Assembly: GCF_001729785.1 (NCBI RefSeq)
Contig: NZ_CP017183.1
Location: forward strand, 2,976,001 to 3,040,000
Source of the DNA: Enterobacter hormaechei subsp. xiangfangensis
GTDB taxonomy: Bacteria; Pseudomonadota; Gammaproteobacteria; Enterobacterales; Enterobacteriaceae
Length of the DNA: 64,000 nucleotides
Direction: 5' to 3'
The position numbers and the translations under genes were made by a program. The notes under the pieces are model-generated. The model worked only from the letters and a program-made list of their open reading frames with translations. It was not told the DNA's origin and made no database searches. Position 1 is the first letter of the stretch. Every line of letters starts with the position of its first letter. Positions 40,183 to 49,900 of the stretch are shown piece after piece.

Positions 40183-40260
40183 GCCTTTCATCCTGTTCTT
40201 ACCCGCTTTTTCCCTCTCTGGGATACACTCTTTCTATAGCTAAAAAAGGGAGCAACCCGG

Positions 40261-41160
40261 ATGGCAACCTATCCAGACAGTTTATTAATTCTTAACGGCA
40301 AGAGTGCAGGCAACGATCTGCTGCGCCAGGCGATTACCGAATTGCGTGAAGATGGCGCGCGCATTCACGTGCGGGTGACCTTTGAAAAAGGCGATGCGGC
40401 GCGCTATATCGATGAAGGTATCAGGTTAGGCGCTGAGACCATCATTTCCGGCGGCGGCGACGGAACGATCAACGAGATCGCCGGTGCGCTCATTGACCTC
40501 AACGCCGCAGCTCGCCCGGCGATGGGGATTTTACCGCTCGGTACCGCCAACGATTTTGCCACCAGCGCCGGTATTCCGGAGGATGTAGGCAAAGCACTGC
40601 AACTGGCTATCCTCGGGAAAGCGACCGCCGTCGATATTGCGCAGGTGAATGAAAAAACCTGCTTTATCAATATGGCGACGGGCGGTTTCGGCACCCGCAT
40701 TACCAGCGAAACGCCGGAAAAACTGAAGGCCGCGCTGGGCGGCGTTTCGTATCTCATCCATGGCCTAATGCGCATGGACACCCTCAAGCCCGACAGCTGT
40801 GAAATTCACGGTGAGAACTTCCACTGGCAGGGCGACGCGCTGGTGATTGGTATCGGCAACGGGCGGCAGGCGGGGGGCGGTCAGCAGCTTTGCCCGGAAG
40901 CATTGATCAACGACGGTCAATTACAGCTGCGTATTTTTACCGGCGACGGGCTGCTGCCTGCGCTGTTTACGACGCTGACGCAGCCAGAGGAGAGCCCCAA
41001 TATCATCGACGGGAAATCCGCGTGGTTTGAAGTGATCGCCCCACACGGCATGACCTTTAACCTCGACGGAGAGCCGCTCAGCGGCGAGCGATTCCGCATT
41101 GAGGTCTTGCCCGGGGCGTTGCAGTGCCGTTTGCCGCCGGACTGTGTGCTGTTGCGCTGA
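40261..41160 (+). CDS. yegS: Lipid kinase YegS
   Basis: This 299-residue diacylglycerol-kinase-fold enzyme phosphorylates phosphatidylglycerol in vitro in E. coli. The nucleotide-binding [11 protein letters not shown] motif (near residue 65) and the PLGTANDFA segment are intact, and the second beta-sandwich domain carries the metal-site region. Full length. It follows the CyaR-site insert with its own upstream region. Confidence 0.95.
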   Translation: MATYPDSLLILNGKSAGNDLLRQAITELREDGARIHVRVTFEKGDAARYIDEGIRLGAETIISGGGDGTINEIAGALIDLNAAARPAMGILPLGTANDFATSAGIPEDVGKALQLAILGKATAVDIAQVNEKTCFINMATGGFGTRITSETPEKLKAALGGVSYLIHGLMRMDTLKPDSCEIHGENFHWQGDALVIGIGNGRQAGGGQQLCPEALINDGQLQLRIFTGDGLLPALFTTLTQPEESPNIIDGKSAWFEVIAPHGMTFNLDGEPLSGERFRIEVLPGALQCRLPPDCVLLR

Positions 41161-41556
41161 TTTTTTACAGCGTGCGCGATAATGCCCTCTCCCCACAGGG
41201 CTGAGGGTTCCCCAGTAATTTGAAATCAAAAGCGATAACGTTGCCTCAGAATAACTGAGGGCTTTCAGCGATGCCTCGGTCCGGCTGTAAATCGCTGAGG
41301 CGTTTCCTGTAGGCCGGGGCGAGGCGCAGGGATGCGCCGAGAGGGCGGGCTGTACAGGGATGTTACTTCCGCCCGTCCCCGATAAGCCGGAAGGAATAAG
41401 CCGAAGGGACCGCGAAGCGGCGATTTACCGCCGGGAGCCCGGGTCGCCAGGGTGGTGGCGACTGAGCCCCCCTCTCCTCAAGGGAGAGGGGGCCGTTTGT
41501 GCAGGCATTATTTTGTGAGGAACCCTCAGCCCACGGGGGAGAGGGATACGGTGGCG
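41161..41556. repeat. Repeat-rich gap between yegS and fbaB
   Basis: This gap has no gene. Its ends are inverted copies of each other: about 30 bases at 41178-41211 (CCCTCTCCCC...GGCTGAGGGTTCC) and the complement at 41515-41545. Inside are further GC-rich palindromes, such as the TCAGCGAT...ATCGCTGA pair near 41258-41299 and the CTCTCCTCAAGGGAGAG unit near 41472. It looks like a compound BIME-type extragenic element and lies at the 3' ends of both flanking genes. Confidence 0.6.
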
Positions 41557-42609
41557 TCAGGCAATCGTGACTTTACTGTCCAGATAGACATCCTGAACCG
41601 CATTAATCAGCTTCACGCCGTCGGCCATGGATTTTTTAAACGCCTTACGGCCCAGGATCAGCCCCATACCGCCCGCACGTTTGTTAATGACCGCCGTGCG
41701 CACCGCGTCGGTCAGGTCGGTTTCACCGCCTGCCGCACCGCCGGAGTTAATCAGCCCGGCGCGGCCCATGTAGCAGTTCGCCAGCTGGTAGCGCACCAGA
41801 TCGATCGGGTTGTCGCTGGTCAGCTTGCTGTACACGCGGTCGTCGGTATAGCCAAAGTTCACCGCTTTATAGCCGCCGTTATTCTCGGCCATTTTCTGCT
41901 TCACGATGTCCGCGCCGATGGTTGCCGCCAGGTGGTTTGCCTGACCGGTCAGATCCGCTGATACGTGGTAATCCACGCCGTCTTTCTTGAATGACGCGTT
42001 ACGCAGATAGGCCCACAGCACGGTTACCATGCCCAGCTCGTGGGCACGCTCGAACGCCGCGGAGATTTCTTCAATCTGACGTCGCGACTGTTCAGAGCCG
42101 AAATAGATGGTTGCCCCGACCGCCACCGCGCCCATGTTGAACGCCTGCTCGACGCTGGCGTACAGCGTCTGGTCATATTCGGTTGGGTAGCTCAGGGTTT
42201 CGTTGTGGTTCAGCTTGACGAGGAACGGAATGCGGTGAGCATAGCGGCGAGAAACGGAGGCCAGCACGCCATACGTCGATGCCACACAGTTACACCCTGC
42301 TTCAATCGCCAGCTCGACAATGTTTTTCGGGTCAAAGTAGAGCGGGTTAGCAGCAAACGACGCTCCCGCCGAGTGCTCTACGCCCTGGTCAACGGGCAGA
42401 ATGGAGAGATAGCCGGTCCCGCCCAGACGGCCGGTATTGTAAAGCGTCTGCATGTTTCGCAGTACGGCAGGCGGACGGTTGTTGTCAACCATGACCCGGT
42501 CTACGTAATCATGGCCAGGCAGATAAAGCTGGTCGGCTGGAATGGTCATACAACGATGCTGTAAAAGGCTGTCGGCGTCTTTGCCAAGCAGCTGCGCAAT
42601 ATCAGTCAT
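41557..42609 (-). CDS. fbaB: Class I fructose-bisphosphate aldolase
   Basis: This 350-residue DhnA-type class I aldolase cleaves fructose 1,6-bisphosphate through a lysine Schiff base and works mainly in gluconeogenesis. The protein is intact, with [13 protein letters not shown] and [15 protein letters not shown] barrel strands and the C-terminal KAFKKSM phosphate region. Two in-frame ATGs near 42609 agree with the E. coli start. It is divergent from yegT across 248 bases. Confidence 0.95.
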   Translation of the reverse strand: MTDIAQLLGKDADSLLQHRCMTIPADQLYLPGHDYVDRVMVDNNRPPAVLRNMQTLYNTGRLGGTGYLSILPVDQGVEHSAGASFAANPLYFDPKNIVELAIEAGCNCVASTYGVLASVSRRYAHRIPFLVKLNHNETLSYPTEYDQTLYASVEQAFNMGAVAVGATIYFGSEQSRRQIEEISAAFERAHELGMVTVLWAYLRNASFKKDGVDYHVSADLTGQANHLAATIGADIVKQKMAENNGGYKAVNFGYTDDRVYSKLTSDNPIDLVRYQLANCYMGRAGLINSGGAAGGETDLTDAVRTAVINKRAGGMGLILGRKAFKKSMADGVKLINAVQDVYLDSKVTIA

Positions 42610-42857
42610 AGTGATGCTCCCGTAAGTCCGACATGATGTCGGAGCGTGTGATCCAAGCCCACGTTTTTGCAGGCAGAGTAAGCCTGGTACCGACTTAACC
42701 TATTTTCCACCATTTGCAACTTTTTTAAGCACAATCTGCTGGCTCGTTTCGTGTACAACATTTTTGTTACACTGATCAAACAATCGCCTTAAAGGTATTT
42801 AAAAGGTATTATCACATGGTATGTTACATGCGTACCTCTGACATGCAGGATTAAAAA

Positions 42858-44135
42858 ATGAAAACGAAAGTCCAACTGTCATTCATGATGTTCGTTGAAT
42901 GGTTTATCTGGGGCGCATGGTTTGTGCCGCTGTGGCTGTGGCTGAGTAAGAGCGGGTTTACCGCCGGGGAAATTGGCTGGTCGTATGCCTGTACCGCGAT
43001 TGCCGCGATCCTCTCTCCTATCTTGGTCGGCTCGCTGACGGACCGTTTCTTCGCCGCCCAGAAAGTGCTGGCCGTGCTGATGTTCGCTGGCGCGATTCTG
43101 ATGTATTTCGCAGCACAGCAAACCCAGTTCAGCACCTTCTTCCCGCTGCTGCTGGCCTACTCCCTGACCTATATGCCGACCATCGCGCTGACCAACAGCA
43201 TCGCCTTCGCAAACGTCGATGACGTAGAGGCTGATTTCCCGCGCATCCGCGTGATGGGCACCATCGGCTGGATTGCCTCCGGCCTGGCGTGCGGCTTCCT
43301 GCCGCAGATGATGGGCTATAGCGACATCTCTGACACCAATATTCCGCTGCTGATGACCGCTGCCAGCTCCCTTCTGCTTGGCGTCTTCGCGCTGTTCCTG
43401 CCGAATACCCCGCCGAAGAGTACCGGCAAGCTGGATTTCAAAGTGATGCTGGGGCTGGATGCGCTGATCCTGTTGCGCGATAAAAACTTCCTGGTGTTCT
43501 TCTTCTGCTCGTTCCTGTTCGCCATGCCGCTGGCCTTCTACTACATCTTTGCCAACGGCTATCTCACCGAAGTGGGGATGAAAAACGCCACCGGCTGGAT
43601 GACCCTCGGCCAGTTCTCTGAAATCTTCTTCATGCTCGCTCTGCCGTTCTTTACCAAACGCTTTGGTATTAAGAAGGTCTTGCTGCTGGGTCTGATCACC
43701 GCCGCCATTCGCTACGGTTTCTTTGTTTACGGCGGCGCCGAGCAATACTTCACCTACGCCCTGCTGTTCCTCGGCATTCTGCTGCACGGCGTAAGCTATG
43801 ACTTCTATTACGTCACCGCGTACATCTACGTGGATAAAAAAGCGCCCGTGCATATGCGCAACGCGGCGCAGGGCTTGATCACGCTGTGCTGTCAGGGCTT
43901 TGGTAGCCTGCTAGGTTACCGTCTCGGCGGCGTGATGATGGAAAAAATGTTCGCATATAAAGAGCCGGTGAATGGGCTGACCTTCAACTGGGCCGGAATG
44001 TGGACGTTTGGTGCAATCATGATTGTGGTGATTGCCGTGCTGTTTATGCTGTTTTTCCGCGAATCGGATAAAGAGATCACCGCAATTGAGGTGGTTGATG
44101 GCGATACCGCGCTGACACTAGGGGAAGTTAAATGA
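42858..44135 (+). CDS. yegT: Nucleoside transporter YegT (NHS family MFS)
   Basis: This 425-residue proton-coupled nucleoside symporter-like protein of the NupG/XapB family has twelve hydrophobic segments, beginning MKTKVQLSFMMFVEWFIWGAW. It is the first gene of yegTUV, which by content is a nucleoside or ADP-ribose-like salvage operon, regulated probably by the adjacent GntR protein YegW. The stop overlaps yegU by 4 bases. Confidence 0.93.
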   Translation: MKTKVQLSFMMFVEWFIWGAWFVPLWLWLSKSGFTAGEIGWSYACTAIAAILSPILVGSLTDRFFAAQKVLAVLMFAGAILMYFAAQQTQFSTFFPLLLAYSLTYMPTIALTNSIAFANVDDVEADFPRIRVMGTIGWIASGLACGFLPQMMGYSDISDTNIPLLMTAASSLLLGVFALFLPNTPPKSTGKLDFKVMLGLDALILLRDKNFLVFFFCSFLFAMPLAFYYIFANGYLTEVGMKNATGWMTLGQFSEIFFMLALPFFTKRFGIKKVLLLGLITAAIRYGFFVYGGAEQYFTYALLFLGILLHGVSYDFYYVTAYIYVDKKAPVHMRNAAQGLITLCCQGFGSLLGYRLGGVMMEKMFAYKEPVNGLTFNWAGMWTFGAIMIVVIAVLFMLFFRESDKEITAIEVVDGDTALTLGEVK

Positions 44136-45136
44136 AACAAGACCGTATTCTCGGTGCTCTTTACGGGCAGGCGTTAGGGGATGCGATGGGGATGCCGTCG
44201 GAGCTGTGGCCGCGCAAGCGGGTGAAAGCGCACTTCGGCTGGATCGACCGTTTCTTACCCGGCCCGGCTGAGAATAATGCCGCCTGTTACTTTAAGCAGG
44301 CCGAATTTACGGATGATACGTCAATGGCGCTGTGCCTGGCCGACGCGATTATCGAATGCGACGGGGAAATTAACCCTGACGTTATCGGTAAGCATATTCT
44401 GGACTGGGCGCTGGATTTTGACGCGTTCAATAAGAATGTGCTCGGCCCGACCTCCAAAATTGCCCTGAACGCCATCCGTGACGGCAAGCCGGTGAGCCAG
44501 CTGGAGAACAACGGCGTCACCAACGGTGCGGCGATGCGCGCCTCCCCGCTGGGATGCCTGCTGCCGGCCACGCGTCTGGCGCACTTTGTGGAACAGGTTG
44601 CGTTAGCCTCCAGCCCGACCCATAAATCGGATCTCGCCATCGCCGGTGCGGTGGTGATCGCCTGGGCGGTTTCACGCGCTATCGACGGCGAGCGCTGGCA
44701 TCACATCGCCGATGCCCTGCCGGGTATTGCCCGTGCGGCGCAGGAGGCGAACACGACCACCTTCAGCGCATCGCTTTCCGCTCGTATTGAGCTGGCCCTG
44801 AAAACCGTGCGCGAAGCCAACGGTACCGAGTCCGCCAGCGAGCAGATCTATCAGCTTATTGGCGCGGGCACGAGCACCCTTGAGTCCGTTCCGGCGGCGA
44901 TTGCGATGGTCGAACTCGCGGGCACCGATCCGAACCGCTGCGCGGTGTTATGCGCCAACCTGGGCGGTGATACTGACACTATCGGCGCGATGGCAACGGC
45001 CATCTGCGGTGCGCTGCACGGTGTACAGGCCATTGATCCGGCACTCAAAAACGAACTTGATGCCGTAAACCGGCTCGATTTCGGCCACTACTGTGAAAAA
45101 CTGCTGCACTTCCGGGAGCACAGGGAGGGCGTATGA
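44132..45136 (+). CDS. yegU: ADP-ribosylglycohydrolase-family protein YegU
   Basis: This 334-residue protein belongs to the DraG/ARH fold. The metal-binding motifs are visible: GDAMGMPSE at the N-terminus, FTDDTSMAL near residue 55, and GGDTDTIGAMA near residue 275. It should hydrolyse an N- or O-glycosidic bond of ADP-ribose or a related nucleoside-derived substrate; the natural substrate is not known. It is coupled on both sides by 4-base overlaps. Confidence 0.93.
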   Translation: MKQDRILGALYGQALGDAMGMPSELWPRKRVKAHFGWIDRFLPGPAENNAACYFKQAEFTDDTSMALCLADAIIECDGEINPDVIGKHILDWALDFDAFNKNVLGPTSKIALNAIRDGKPVSQLENNGVTNGAAMRASPLGCLLPATRLAHFVEQVALASSPTHKSDLAIAGAVVIAWAVSRAIDGERWHHIADALPGIARAAQEANTTTFSASLSARIELALKTVREANGTESASEQIYQLIGAGTSTLESVPAAIAMVELAGTDPNRCAVLCANLGGDTDTIGAMATAICGALHGVQAIDPALKNELDAVNRLDFGHYCEKLLHFREHREGV

Positions 45137-46086
45137 GTGCTTTTGCCCGCCGTCTCGAAACCCTTCACGCCACGCGTCCCGTAACGGTGCTCGGCGCGGC
45201 GGTCATCGACGTGATTGCCGACGCCTACGCCCTGCCCTGGCGCGGGTGTGATATCGAACTGAAGCAACAGGGAGTGAATATTGGCGGCTGCGCGCTGAAT
45301 ATCGCCATCGCTCTAAAGCGGCTCGGCATTGCTGCGCAAAACGCGCTTCCTGTCGGCCACGGCGTGTGGGCCGATATTATCCGTAACGCCATGGCGAAGC
45401 AGGATCTGCACAGCGCCGTGGAAGCGGAAACGGGTGATAACGGCTGGTGCCTGGCGCTGGTGGAGCCTGACGGTGAACGGACCTTTATGTCGTTCAGCGG
45501 CGTGGAGAATCAGTGGCAGCAGCGCTGGCTGGACGGGTTAAGCGTGCCGGCAGGGAGCCTGATCTCTTTGTCCGGCTACCAGCTGGCGTCCCCCAGCGGT
45601 GAGCTGCTGACGGCCTGGCTGGAAAGTCTTCAGGATGCGACGCTCTTTATCGATTTCGGTCCGCGCATCGCGGATATTCCCGACCCGCTGATGGCAAGGA
45701 TTATGGCCTGCAAACCGATTGTCTCGCTTAATCGTCAGGAGGCGGAACTTGCCGCAGAATGGCTTGGCGTAAGCGTGGAAGAGCTCGGCACACGGTGGCA
45801 GCAGAGGTTTGGCGCTGCGCTGATCGTACGCCATGATAAAGACGGGGCGGTCTGGTATGACGGTGACGCTTCCGGACACGTTCCGGCGTTTCCTGCTACC
45901 GTGGTCGATACCATCGGCGCGGGTGACAGCCATGCGGGAGGTACCCTTGCCGGTCTGGCCGCGGGATGGTCACTGCCAGAGGCGGTGCAGCTTGGCAATG
46001 CCGTAGCCGCCTGGGTAGTCAGCCATCGCGGTGGCGACTGCGCCCCCACGCGCGAGGCCCTACTCCTCGCACACAAAGACGTATAG
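45133..46086 (+). CDS. yegV: PfkB-family sugar/nucleoside kinase YegV
   Basis: This 317-residue ribokinase-fold enzyme carries the N-terminal GGCALNIAIALKRLG motif and the C-terminal DTIGAGDSHAGG motif with the catalytic aspartate. With YegT and YegU it suggests uptake, glycosidic cleavage and phosphorylation of a ribosyl compound. The end overlaps the end of the convergent yegW by 27 bases. Confidence 0.93.
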   Translation: MSAFARRLETLHATRPVTVLGAAVIDVIADAYALPWRGCDIELKQQGVNIGGCALNIAIALKRLGIAAQNALPVGHGVWADIIRNAMAKQDLHSAVEAETGDNGWCLALVEPDGERTFMSFSGVENQWQQRWLDGLSVPAGSLISLSGYQLASPSGELLTAWLESLQDATLFIDFGPRIADIPDPLMARIMACKPIVSLNRQEAELAAEWLGVSVEELGTRWQQRFGAALIVRHDKDGAVWYDGDASGHVPAFPATVVDTIGAGDSHAGGTLAGLAAGWSLPEAVQLGNAVAAWVVSHRGGDCAPTREALLLAHKDV

Positions 46087-46806
46087 GTCGCTGCGGCAGT
46101 AGCTGATGCTGTACTCAATTGGCCGGTGCTGTTGATCGAGCGCGACTTGCTTGATCACCAGCACCGGTATCTTATCGTCCATCTTGATATGCGCCTGAAA
46201 CTCGCTGTCCGGCATCCGGGCGCTGACGCGGGACCGGGTGCGCTGCGGAAAGATATTCTGGCTGCGGAAGTAATCATAAAGCGAGACGCCAATGTCGTCC
46301 GGGTTGGGAATTAATCCTACTGGTACCCAGGACTCCTCTATCGATACTGCATCGTCATCCACATAGCGGATGCGCTTAAGCAGAAATACATCACTGTCTG
46401 GCGCAAGGGAAAGGTGGCGGGCGATCTCCTCCGGACATTTCACGACGCGTTTATTAACCCACAGCGTGTTGGGCGTTTTGCCCCGCAGCACCACCTGCTG
46501 AGAAAACCCGCGCGCCTCTTTTAGCGAATATTCAAAGATATTGTTGATTTGCGTCCCGTATCCACGCGCGCGGGTGACGACGCCAGCCTCTTCCAGCGCC
46601 TGCATCGCTTTACGCACCGTAATGCGCGACACACCGGCAAGCTGGCTCAGATCGCGCTCGCCAGGCAAAATATTACCGTGCGCGAGCACGCCGCTGCGTA
46701 CCGCGTTTTTAACCGTTTCGGCAAATTTCAGATACAGCGGCGTGTTGTCCGGTGCGGCAATTCGTTCCTTGAGTTGAGCAATTAACCGGGTATGCGCTTG
46801 TTCCAT
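46060..46806 (-). CDS. yegW: GntR/UTRA-family transcriptional regulator YegW
   Basis: This 248-residue regulator has an N-terminal winged helix (PGERDLSQLAGVSRITVRKAMQAL) and a UTRA ligand-binding domain (about 95-240), the FadR/HutC subclass. The convergent arrangement with yegTUV suggests that it controls that operon; its ligand is unknown. Confidence 0.93.
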   Translation of the reverse strand: MEQAHTRLIAQLKERIAAPDNTPLYLKFAETVKNAVRSGVLAHGNILPGERDLSQLAGVSRITVRKAMQALEEAGVVTRARGYGTQINNIFEYSLKEARGFSQQVVLRGKTPNTLWVNKRVVKCPEEIARHLSLAPDSDVFLLKRIRYVDDDAVSIEESWVPVGLIPNPDDIGVSLYDYFRSQNIFPQRTRSRVSARMPDSEFQAHIKMDDKIPVLVIKQVALDQQHRPIEYSISYCRSDLYVFVCEE

Positions 46807-46848
46807 CTCTGTTTTTCTCTGGCATAAGGTTTTATGCCAGTATACGGC

Positions 46849-47649
46849 TTACCACCATGCATGAAAATGGTGAACCGGCCCAATACCGTGACCCACTTCC
46901 AGAGAATCGGCTTTTGCCAGCGCGTCCGAGAGCCAGATCTTCGCCTCCTGTACCGTATCCGCCCAGTTCGCGTTTCGGGGACGCAGCGCCGCCAGCGCCG
47001 CCGAGAGCGTACAGCCCGTGCCGTGGGTGTTTTTGGTCCGTACGCGCGGGGCGGTGAAACGTTGCGCGCCATCGTGGGTGAAGAGCCAGTCCGGGCTTTC
47101 TGCATCATCGAGATGACCGCCTTTCATCAGTACCGCGCGACACCCCATCGCCAGCAGCGCATTGCCCTGCTCTTTCATTTCACGTTCGTTTTGCGCGTGT
47201 GGCGCATCCAGCAGCGCGGCGGCCTCAGGCAGGTTTGGCGTGATCAGCGCCACCTGCGGCAGCAGCTTTTTACGCAGGGTGTCGACGGCCGAGGCGGAGA
47301 GCAGCGGATCGCCGCTTTTGGCCAGCATCACGGTATCGAGCACCACGTTTTTTATCTGATAACGTTTGAGACGTTCCGCGACCGCTTCAACAATGTCCGC
47401 CTCTGCGAGCATGCCAATTTTGGTGGTGTCGATACGTACATCGCTGAATACCGAATCCAGCTGTGCGGCGACAAAATCCGGCTCAATGCGATACACCGAC
47501 TGTACACCGCGCGTGTTTTGCGCCACCAGCGCGGTGATAACCGAGCATCCATAAGCGCCGAGCGCAGAGAAGGTTTTCAGGTCTGCCTGGATCCCCGCTC
47601 CGCCGCTGGGATCGGTTCCCGCAATAGTCAGGGCATTTATGCGTGTCAT
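46849..47649 (-). CDS. thiD: Hydroxymethylpyrimidine/phosphomethylpyrimidine kinase
   Basis: This 266-residue ribokinase-fold enzyme phosphorylates HMP and then HMP-P for thiamine synthesis. The N-terminal [16 protein letters not shown] substrate loop and the anion-hole segment [12 protein letters not shown] are intact. The start overlaps the thiM stop by 4 bases, so it is co-translated under the same TPP riboswitch. Confidence 0.95.
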   Translation of the reverse strand: MTRINALTIAGTDPSGGAGIQADLKTFSALGAYGCSVITALVAQNTRGVQSVYRIEPDFVAAQLDSVFSDVRIDTTKIGMLAEADIVEAVAERLKRYQIKNVVLDTVMLAKSGDPLLSASAVDTLRKKLLPQVALITPNLPEAAALLDAPHAQNEREMKEQGNALLAMGCRAVLMKGGHLDDAESPDWLFTHDGAQRFTAPRVRTKNTHGTGCTLSAALAALRPRNANWADTVQEAKIWLSDALAKADSLEVGHGIGPVHHFHAWW

Positions 47650-48416
47650 ACCTGTTCCTCCAGCGCGTAAAGCGCGTCCAGAAACGCGGAGGAAAAGCTG
47701 CCGGGCCCCCGGCTTTGAGTCAGGGCAACTGACCCTGCGCGCTTCATAAAGCCGCAGGCAGCCGTCGCGTTATCAAGCCTGTCGCCAGGCAGCGAGCAGC
47801 AGGCGGCGACGACCGCCGAGAGCGCACAGCCAGTTCCTACCACGCGGGTCATCAGCAGGTCGCCGCCCGCGACCGTACGGGTTCGCTGACCATCAGTGAT
47901 GTGATCCACTTCTCCTGTGACGACCACAACGGCATGGGTCTGACGGGCGAGCGTCTGCGCAGCGGTCAACGCGCTCGCTGCCGTATCGGTGGAATCAACC
48001 CCGCGCCCGCCCGCACTCATTCCGGCAAGGGCGAGGATTTCGGAGGCGTTTCCACGAATGGCCGCAGGTTTAAGGGATAATATTTGCTGGCAAAAACGGG
48101 TGCGGAACGCCAGCGCGCCAACCGCAACCGGATCCAGAACCCAGGGTGTGCCCGCGGCTACAGCGCTCTCAATAGCCCGACGCATCGACTGGGCGCGCGG
48201 TGCGGTGAGTGTACCCACGTTGATGAGCAGAGCATCGGCAAGCGCGGCAAACTGTTCCGCTTCCTCGGCTTCGATCACCATTGCCGGGGAAGCGCCCAGC
48301 GCGAGCAGCACGTTGGCGGTGAAGGTCTGCACGACATCGTTGGTCATACAGTGCGTGAGCGGGGAACGGGTTCGGAATTGATGTAAAACGTGTGAGTCGA
48401 GCAGGTCAGGCTGCAT
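47646..48416 (-). CDS. thiM: Hydroxyethylthiazole kinase
   Basis: This 256-residue enzyme phosphorylates the thiazole alcohol for thiamine salvage. It is a ribokinase-like trimer, with [23 protein letters not shown] near the N-terminus and the [14 protein letters not shown] phosphate loop. The ribosome-binding site GGAG at about 48425-48428 is within reach of riboswitch control. An integrated element begins inside its 5' leader, so its transcription no longer starts at the ancestral promoter. Confidence 0.95.
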   Translation of the reverse strand: MQPDLLDSHVLHQFRTRSPLTHCMTNDVVQTFTANVLLALGASPAMVIEAEEAEQFAALADALLINVGTLTAPRAQSMRRAIESAVAAGTPWVLDPVAVGALAFRTRFCQQILSLKPAAIRGNASEILALAGMSAGGRGVDSTDTAASALTAAQTLARQTHAVVVVTGEVDHITDGQRTRTVAGGDLLMTRVVGTGCALSAVVAACCSLPGDRLDNATAACGFMKRAGSVALTQSRGPGSFSSAFLDALYALEEQV

Positions 48417-48423
48417 GGTTTCG

Positions 48424-48542
48424 CTCCTGCCGTGCGTGAAGAAGCGATGACCGGGTAGGCATCTGACTTCCCTACGCTGGCATTATCCAGATCAGGTAAT
48501 ACGGGTATTTCTCAGCCTTCACAAAGAAGGGCACCCCGAGTC
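48424..48542 (-). promoter_or_regulatory. TPP riboswitch (THI element) controlling thiM-thiD
   Basis: The minus strand reads GACTCGGGGTGCCC, a GAAGGCTGAGA segment, ACCTGATCTGGATAATGCC and AGCGTAGGGAAGTC, which is the thiM TPP aptamer nearly as in E. coli (48465-48542). The expression platform and Shine-Dalgarno follow to about 48424. The aptamer is complete here because the integrated element recreated its 5' part within the attachment repeat. Confidence 0.97.
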
Positions 48543-48546
48543 AAAT
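48472..48546. repeat. attL: 75-bp direct repeat within the TPP riboswitch
   Basis: These 75 bases are identical to 61936-62010. They comprise most of the TPP aptamer plus four bases upstream. A perfect repeat of this length at both ends of a foreign segment, with an integrase next to one copy, is the mark of site-specific integration. Confidence 0.97.
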
Positions 48547-48596
48547 AAAACAAAATCAAAAGCTTGCGATTAACGTCCCGTTAATCCCTGTTCTGG

Positions 48597-48625
48597 ATCA
48601 TGCCAGCGGGAAGCCAAAGACTCAA
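48597..48625 (-). promoter_or_regulatory. Candidate replacement promoter for thiM
   Basis: On the minus strand TTGAGT (48625-48620) and CATGAT (48602-48597) are 17 bases apart, about 55 bases upstream of the aptamer. Each hexamer matches the sigma-70 consensus at four of six positions. Any thiM promoter must lie between the aptamer and the terminator at 48691-48718; this is the best pair that I see there. Confidence 0.3.
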
Positions 48626-48690
48626 CCCTAAAAAATCCTCTGTGTCCCAGTTTGTGTCTCACGTTGTGACCCACAGATAAATGGCAGGCA

Positions 48691-48718
48691 CAAAAAAAAA
48701 CCGCCCATAAGGCGGCTT
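48691..48718 (-). terminator. Terminator of the 60-residue gene
   Basis: On the minus strand GCCGCC and GGGCGG form a stem around TTAT, followed by nine T. It ends transcription of the small gene at 48755-48937 and isolates thiM from the element's genes. Confidence 0.85.
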
Positions 48719-48754
48719 AAGTAAATTATTCAGTCGTGAAGATTTAAATGAAAT

Positions 48755-48937
48755 TTATTTTCTGCATACGCTTTCTTCATGCAGTCGAAGTGCTTTTGCC
48801 AATTCCAATTGGAATGCAAAGGAAAGACGGGAACGGCTGATCTTGATACCGTCAATAATGATGTATGTAGGGTAAACAGTGACCATGCGGCCCAAGTATT
48901 GGAAGTGTTTAGGGTGGTTTGCTTTATCGTTATTCAT
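48755..48937 (-). CDS. Small unrecognised protein at the left end of the element
   Basis: This 60-residue protein has a hydrophobic strand-like centre (VTVYPTYIIIDGIKI) and a basic helical C-terminus. It is followed by a good terminator, which supports it being a real transcription unit. The location next to attL is where excisionases are often found, but it does not look like AlpA or Xis to me. Function unknown. Confidence 0.55.
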   Translation of the reverse strand: MNNDKANHPKHFQYLGRMVTVYPTYIIIDGIKISRSRLSFAFQLELAKALRLHEESVCRK

Positions 48938-49900
48938 TGTGTGCCATCCGTCTGGGTGGGGGGTAATCCCGGCAACGGATGATTGATCTAAAATCGATCA
49001 AAATCAATAACTTAACAGATCACCAAATCCAGGGGGTGTACATTGGCAAGCCTCCCTCAGCCTAACCTATACACGAACAGAAAATAGGGGCGGATTCCTT
49101 CCAGTTGGGTGGGAAAATATCCGGGAGTTTGGATATTGTTGCTAGGCCCCTCGATCTGAGGCCCCGGGTGATGAGAGTATTTTCGCCAAATATCTGGGGG
49201 CACTCCCTACCGGATGGCCTGCATTCTGGTCAAACATTGTCCAACCTTCCGCTCTTACAGTGCGCTCGCTCAGATATCCCTTTATTCTCAATTACTTAAT
49301 AACAACACAATACCATTCTGTCCTTTTACCCTATGGACCAGTGGCCCCGCCGGGCCACCCTGGAGGCGTCCGCCTCCCCTGTGCGCCTGTGGCGCGTTAT
49401 TTTGTGGCAAGCAATACAAACCCACAGGGTTAAGAGTTGTAGCGCCACAGGCGCATACAGAAAGCGGGTCTACAGAGGCCCTCTGAGGGGCGAAGGCTTT
49501 CGCCCCGGTTGGTATTGAGAATAGCTATCGTTTACAAATGATATTGATTCTCATATGTGGATAAAAAAGCTGGGAATTTTTTCTTGAGGGTAAATTGAAA
49601 ATTTGCCAGGCAACACCATTACGAAATAACAATTAATTTCCCACAAATACAGTAACTTAAAGGCGCTGGGGGAGTCAAATCACCTTACCCGCCTTGTGGT
49701 GATAGTTCATTAAGTAACCATCTTTTACCCACATAAACAGCCCATTACCTCCCCTGCTGGGTCATTACTCTGCCATTAAACGCGATTAAACCCGATTTAA
49801 TTCACTAAAAAGACATATCTTAAAATTAATCATTTTTGTAGTTTACAAGTGACTGTTTTTGATCAATAATTGATCACAGTTAGGTTCTGGAGGGTACAGA
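48938..49900. other. Noncoding left-end region of the element
   Basis: These 963 bases hold no convincing gene. Several short open frames on the plus strand lack ribosome-binding sites. Features are an A/T-rich stretch upstream of the small minus-strand gene, a GGGAAAATATCCGGG half-match to the iteron motif near 49110, an 8-bp GC hairpin (GGGGCGAA/TTCGCCCC, 49487-49506) and a Fur-like box (49539-49553). A packaging or transfer site could be here, but nothing proves it. Confidence 0.5.
49539..49553. promoter_or_regulatory. Fur-box-like sequence (left)
   Basis: TGATATTGATTCTCA matches the 7-1-7 Fur motif (TGATAAT-N-ATTATCA) at 12 of 14 positions. No promoter overlaps it convincingly. It lies about 350 bases upstream of the small recombinase gene. 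Confidence 0.4.

Noticed and set aside
49085..49105. Lambda-type cos site (GGGGCGG...CCT)
   Set aside because: Only the GGGCGG core resembles lambda cosN; the other half and flanking sites are not recognisable.
49105..49518. Three overlapping plus-strand frames in the left-end gap
   Set aside because: Short, mutually overlapping and without ribosome-binding sites.
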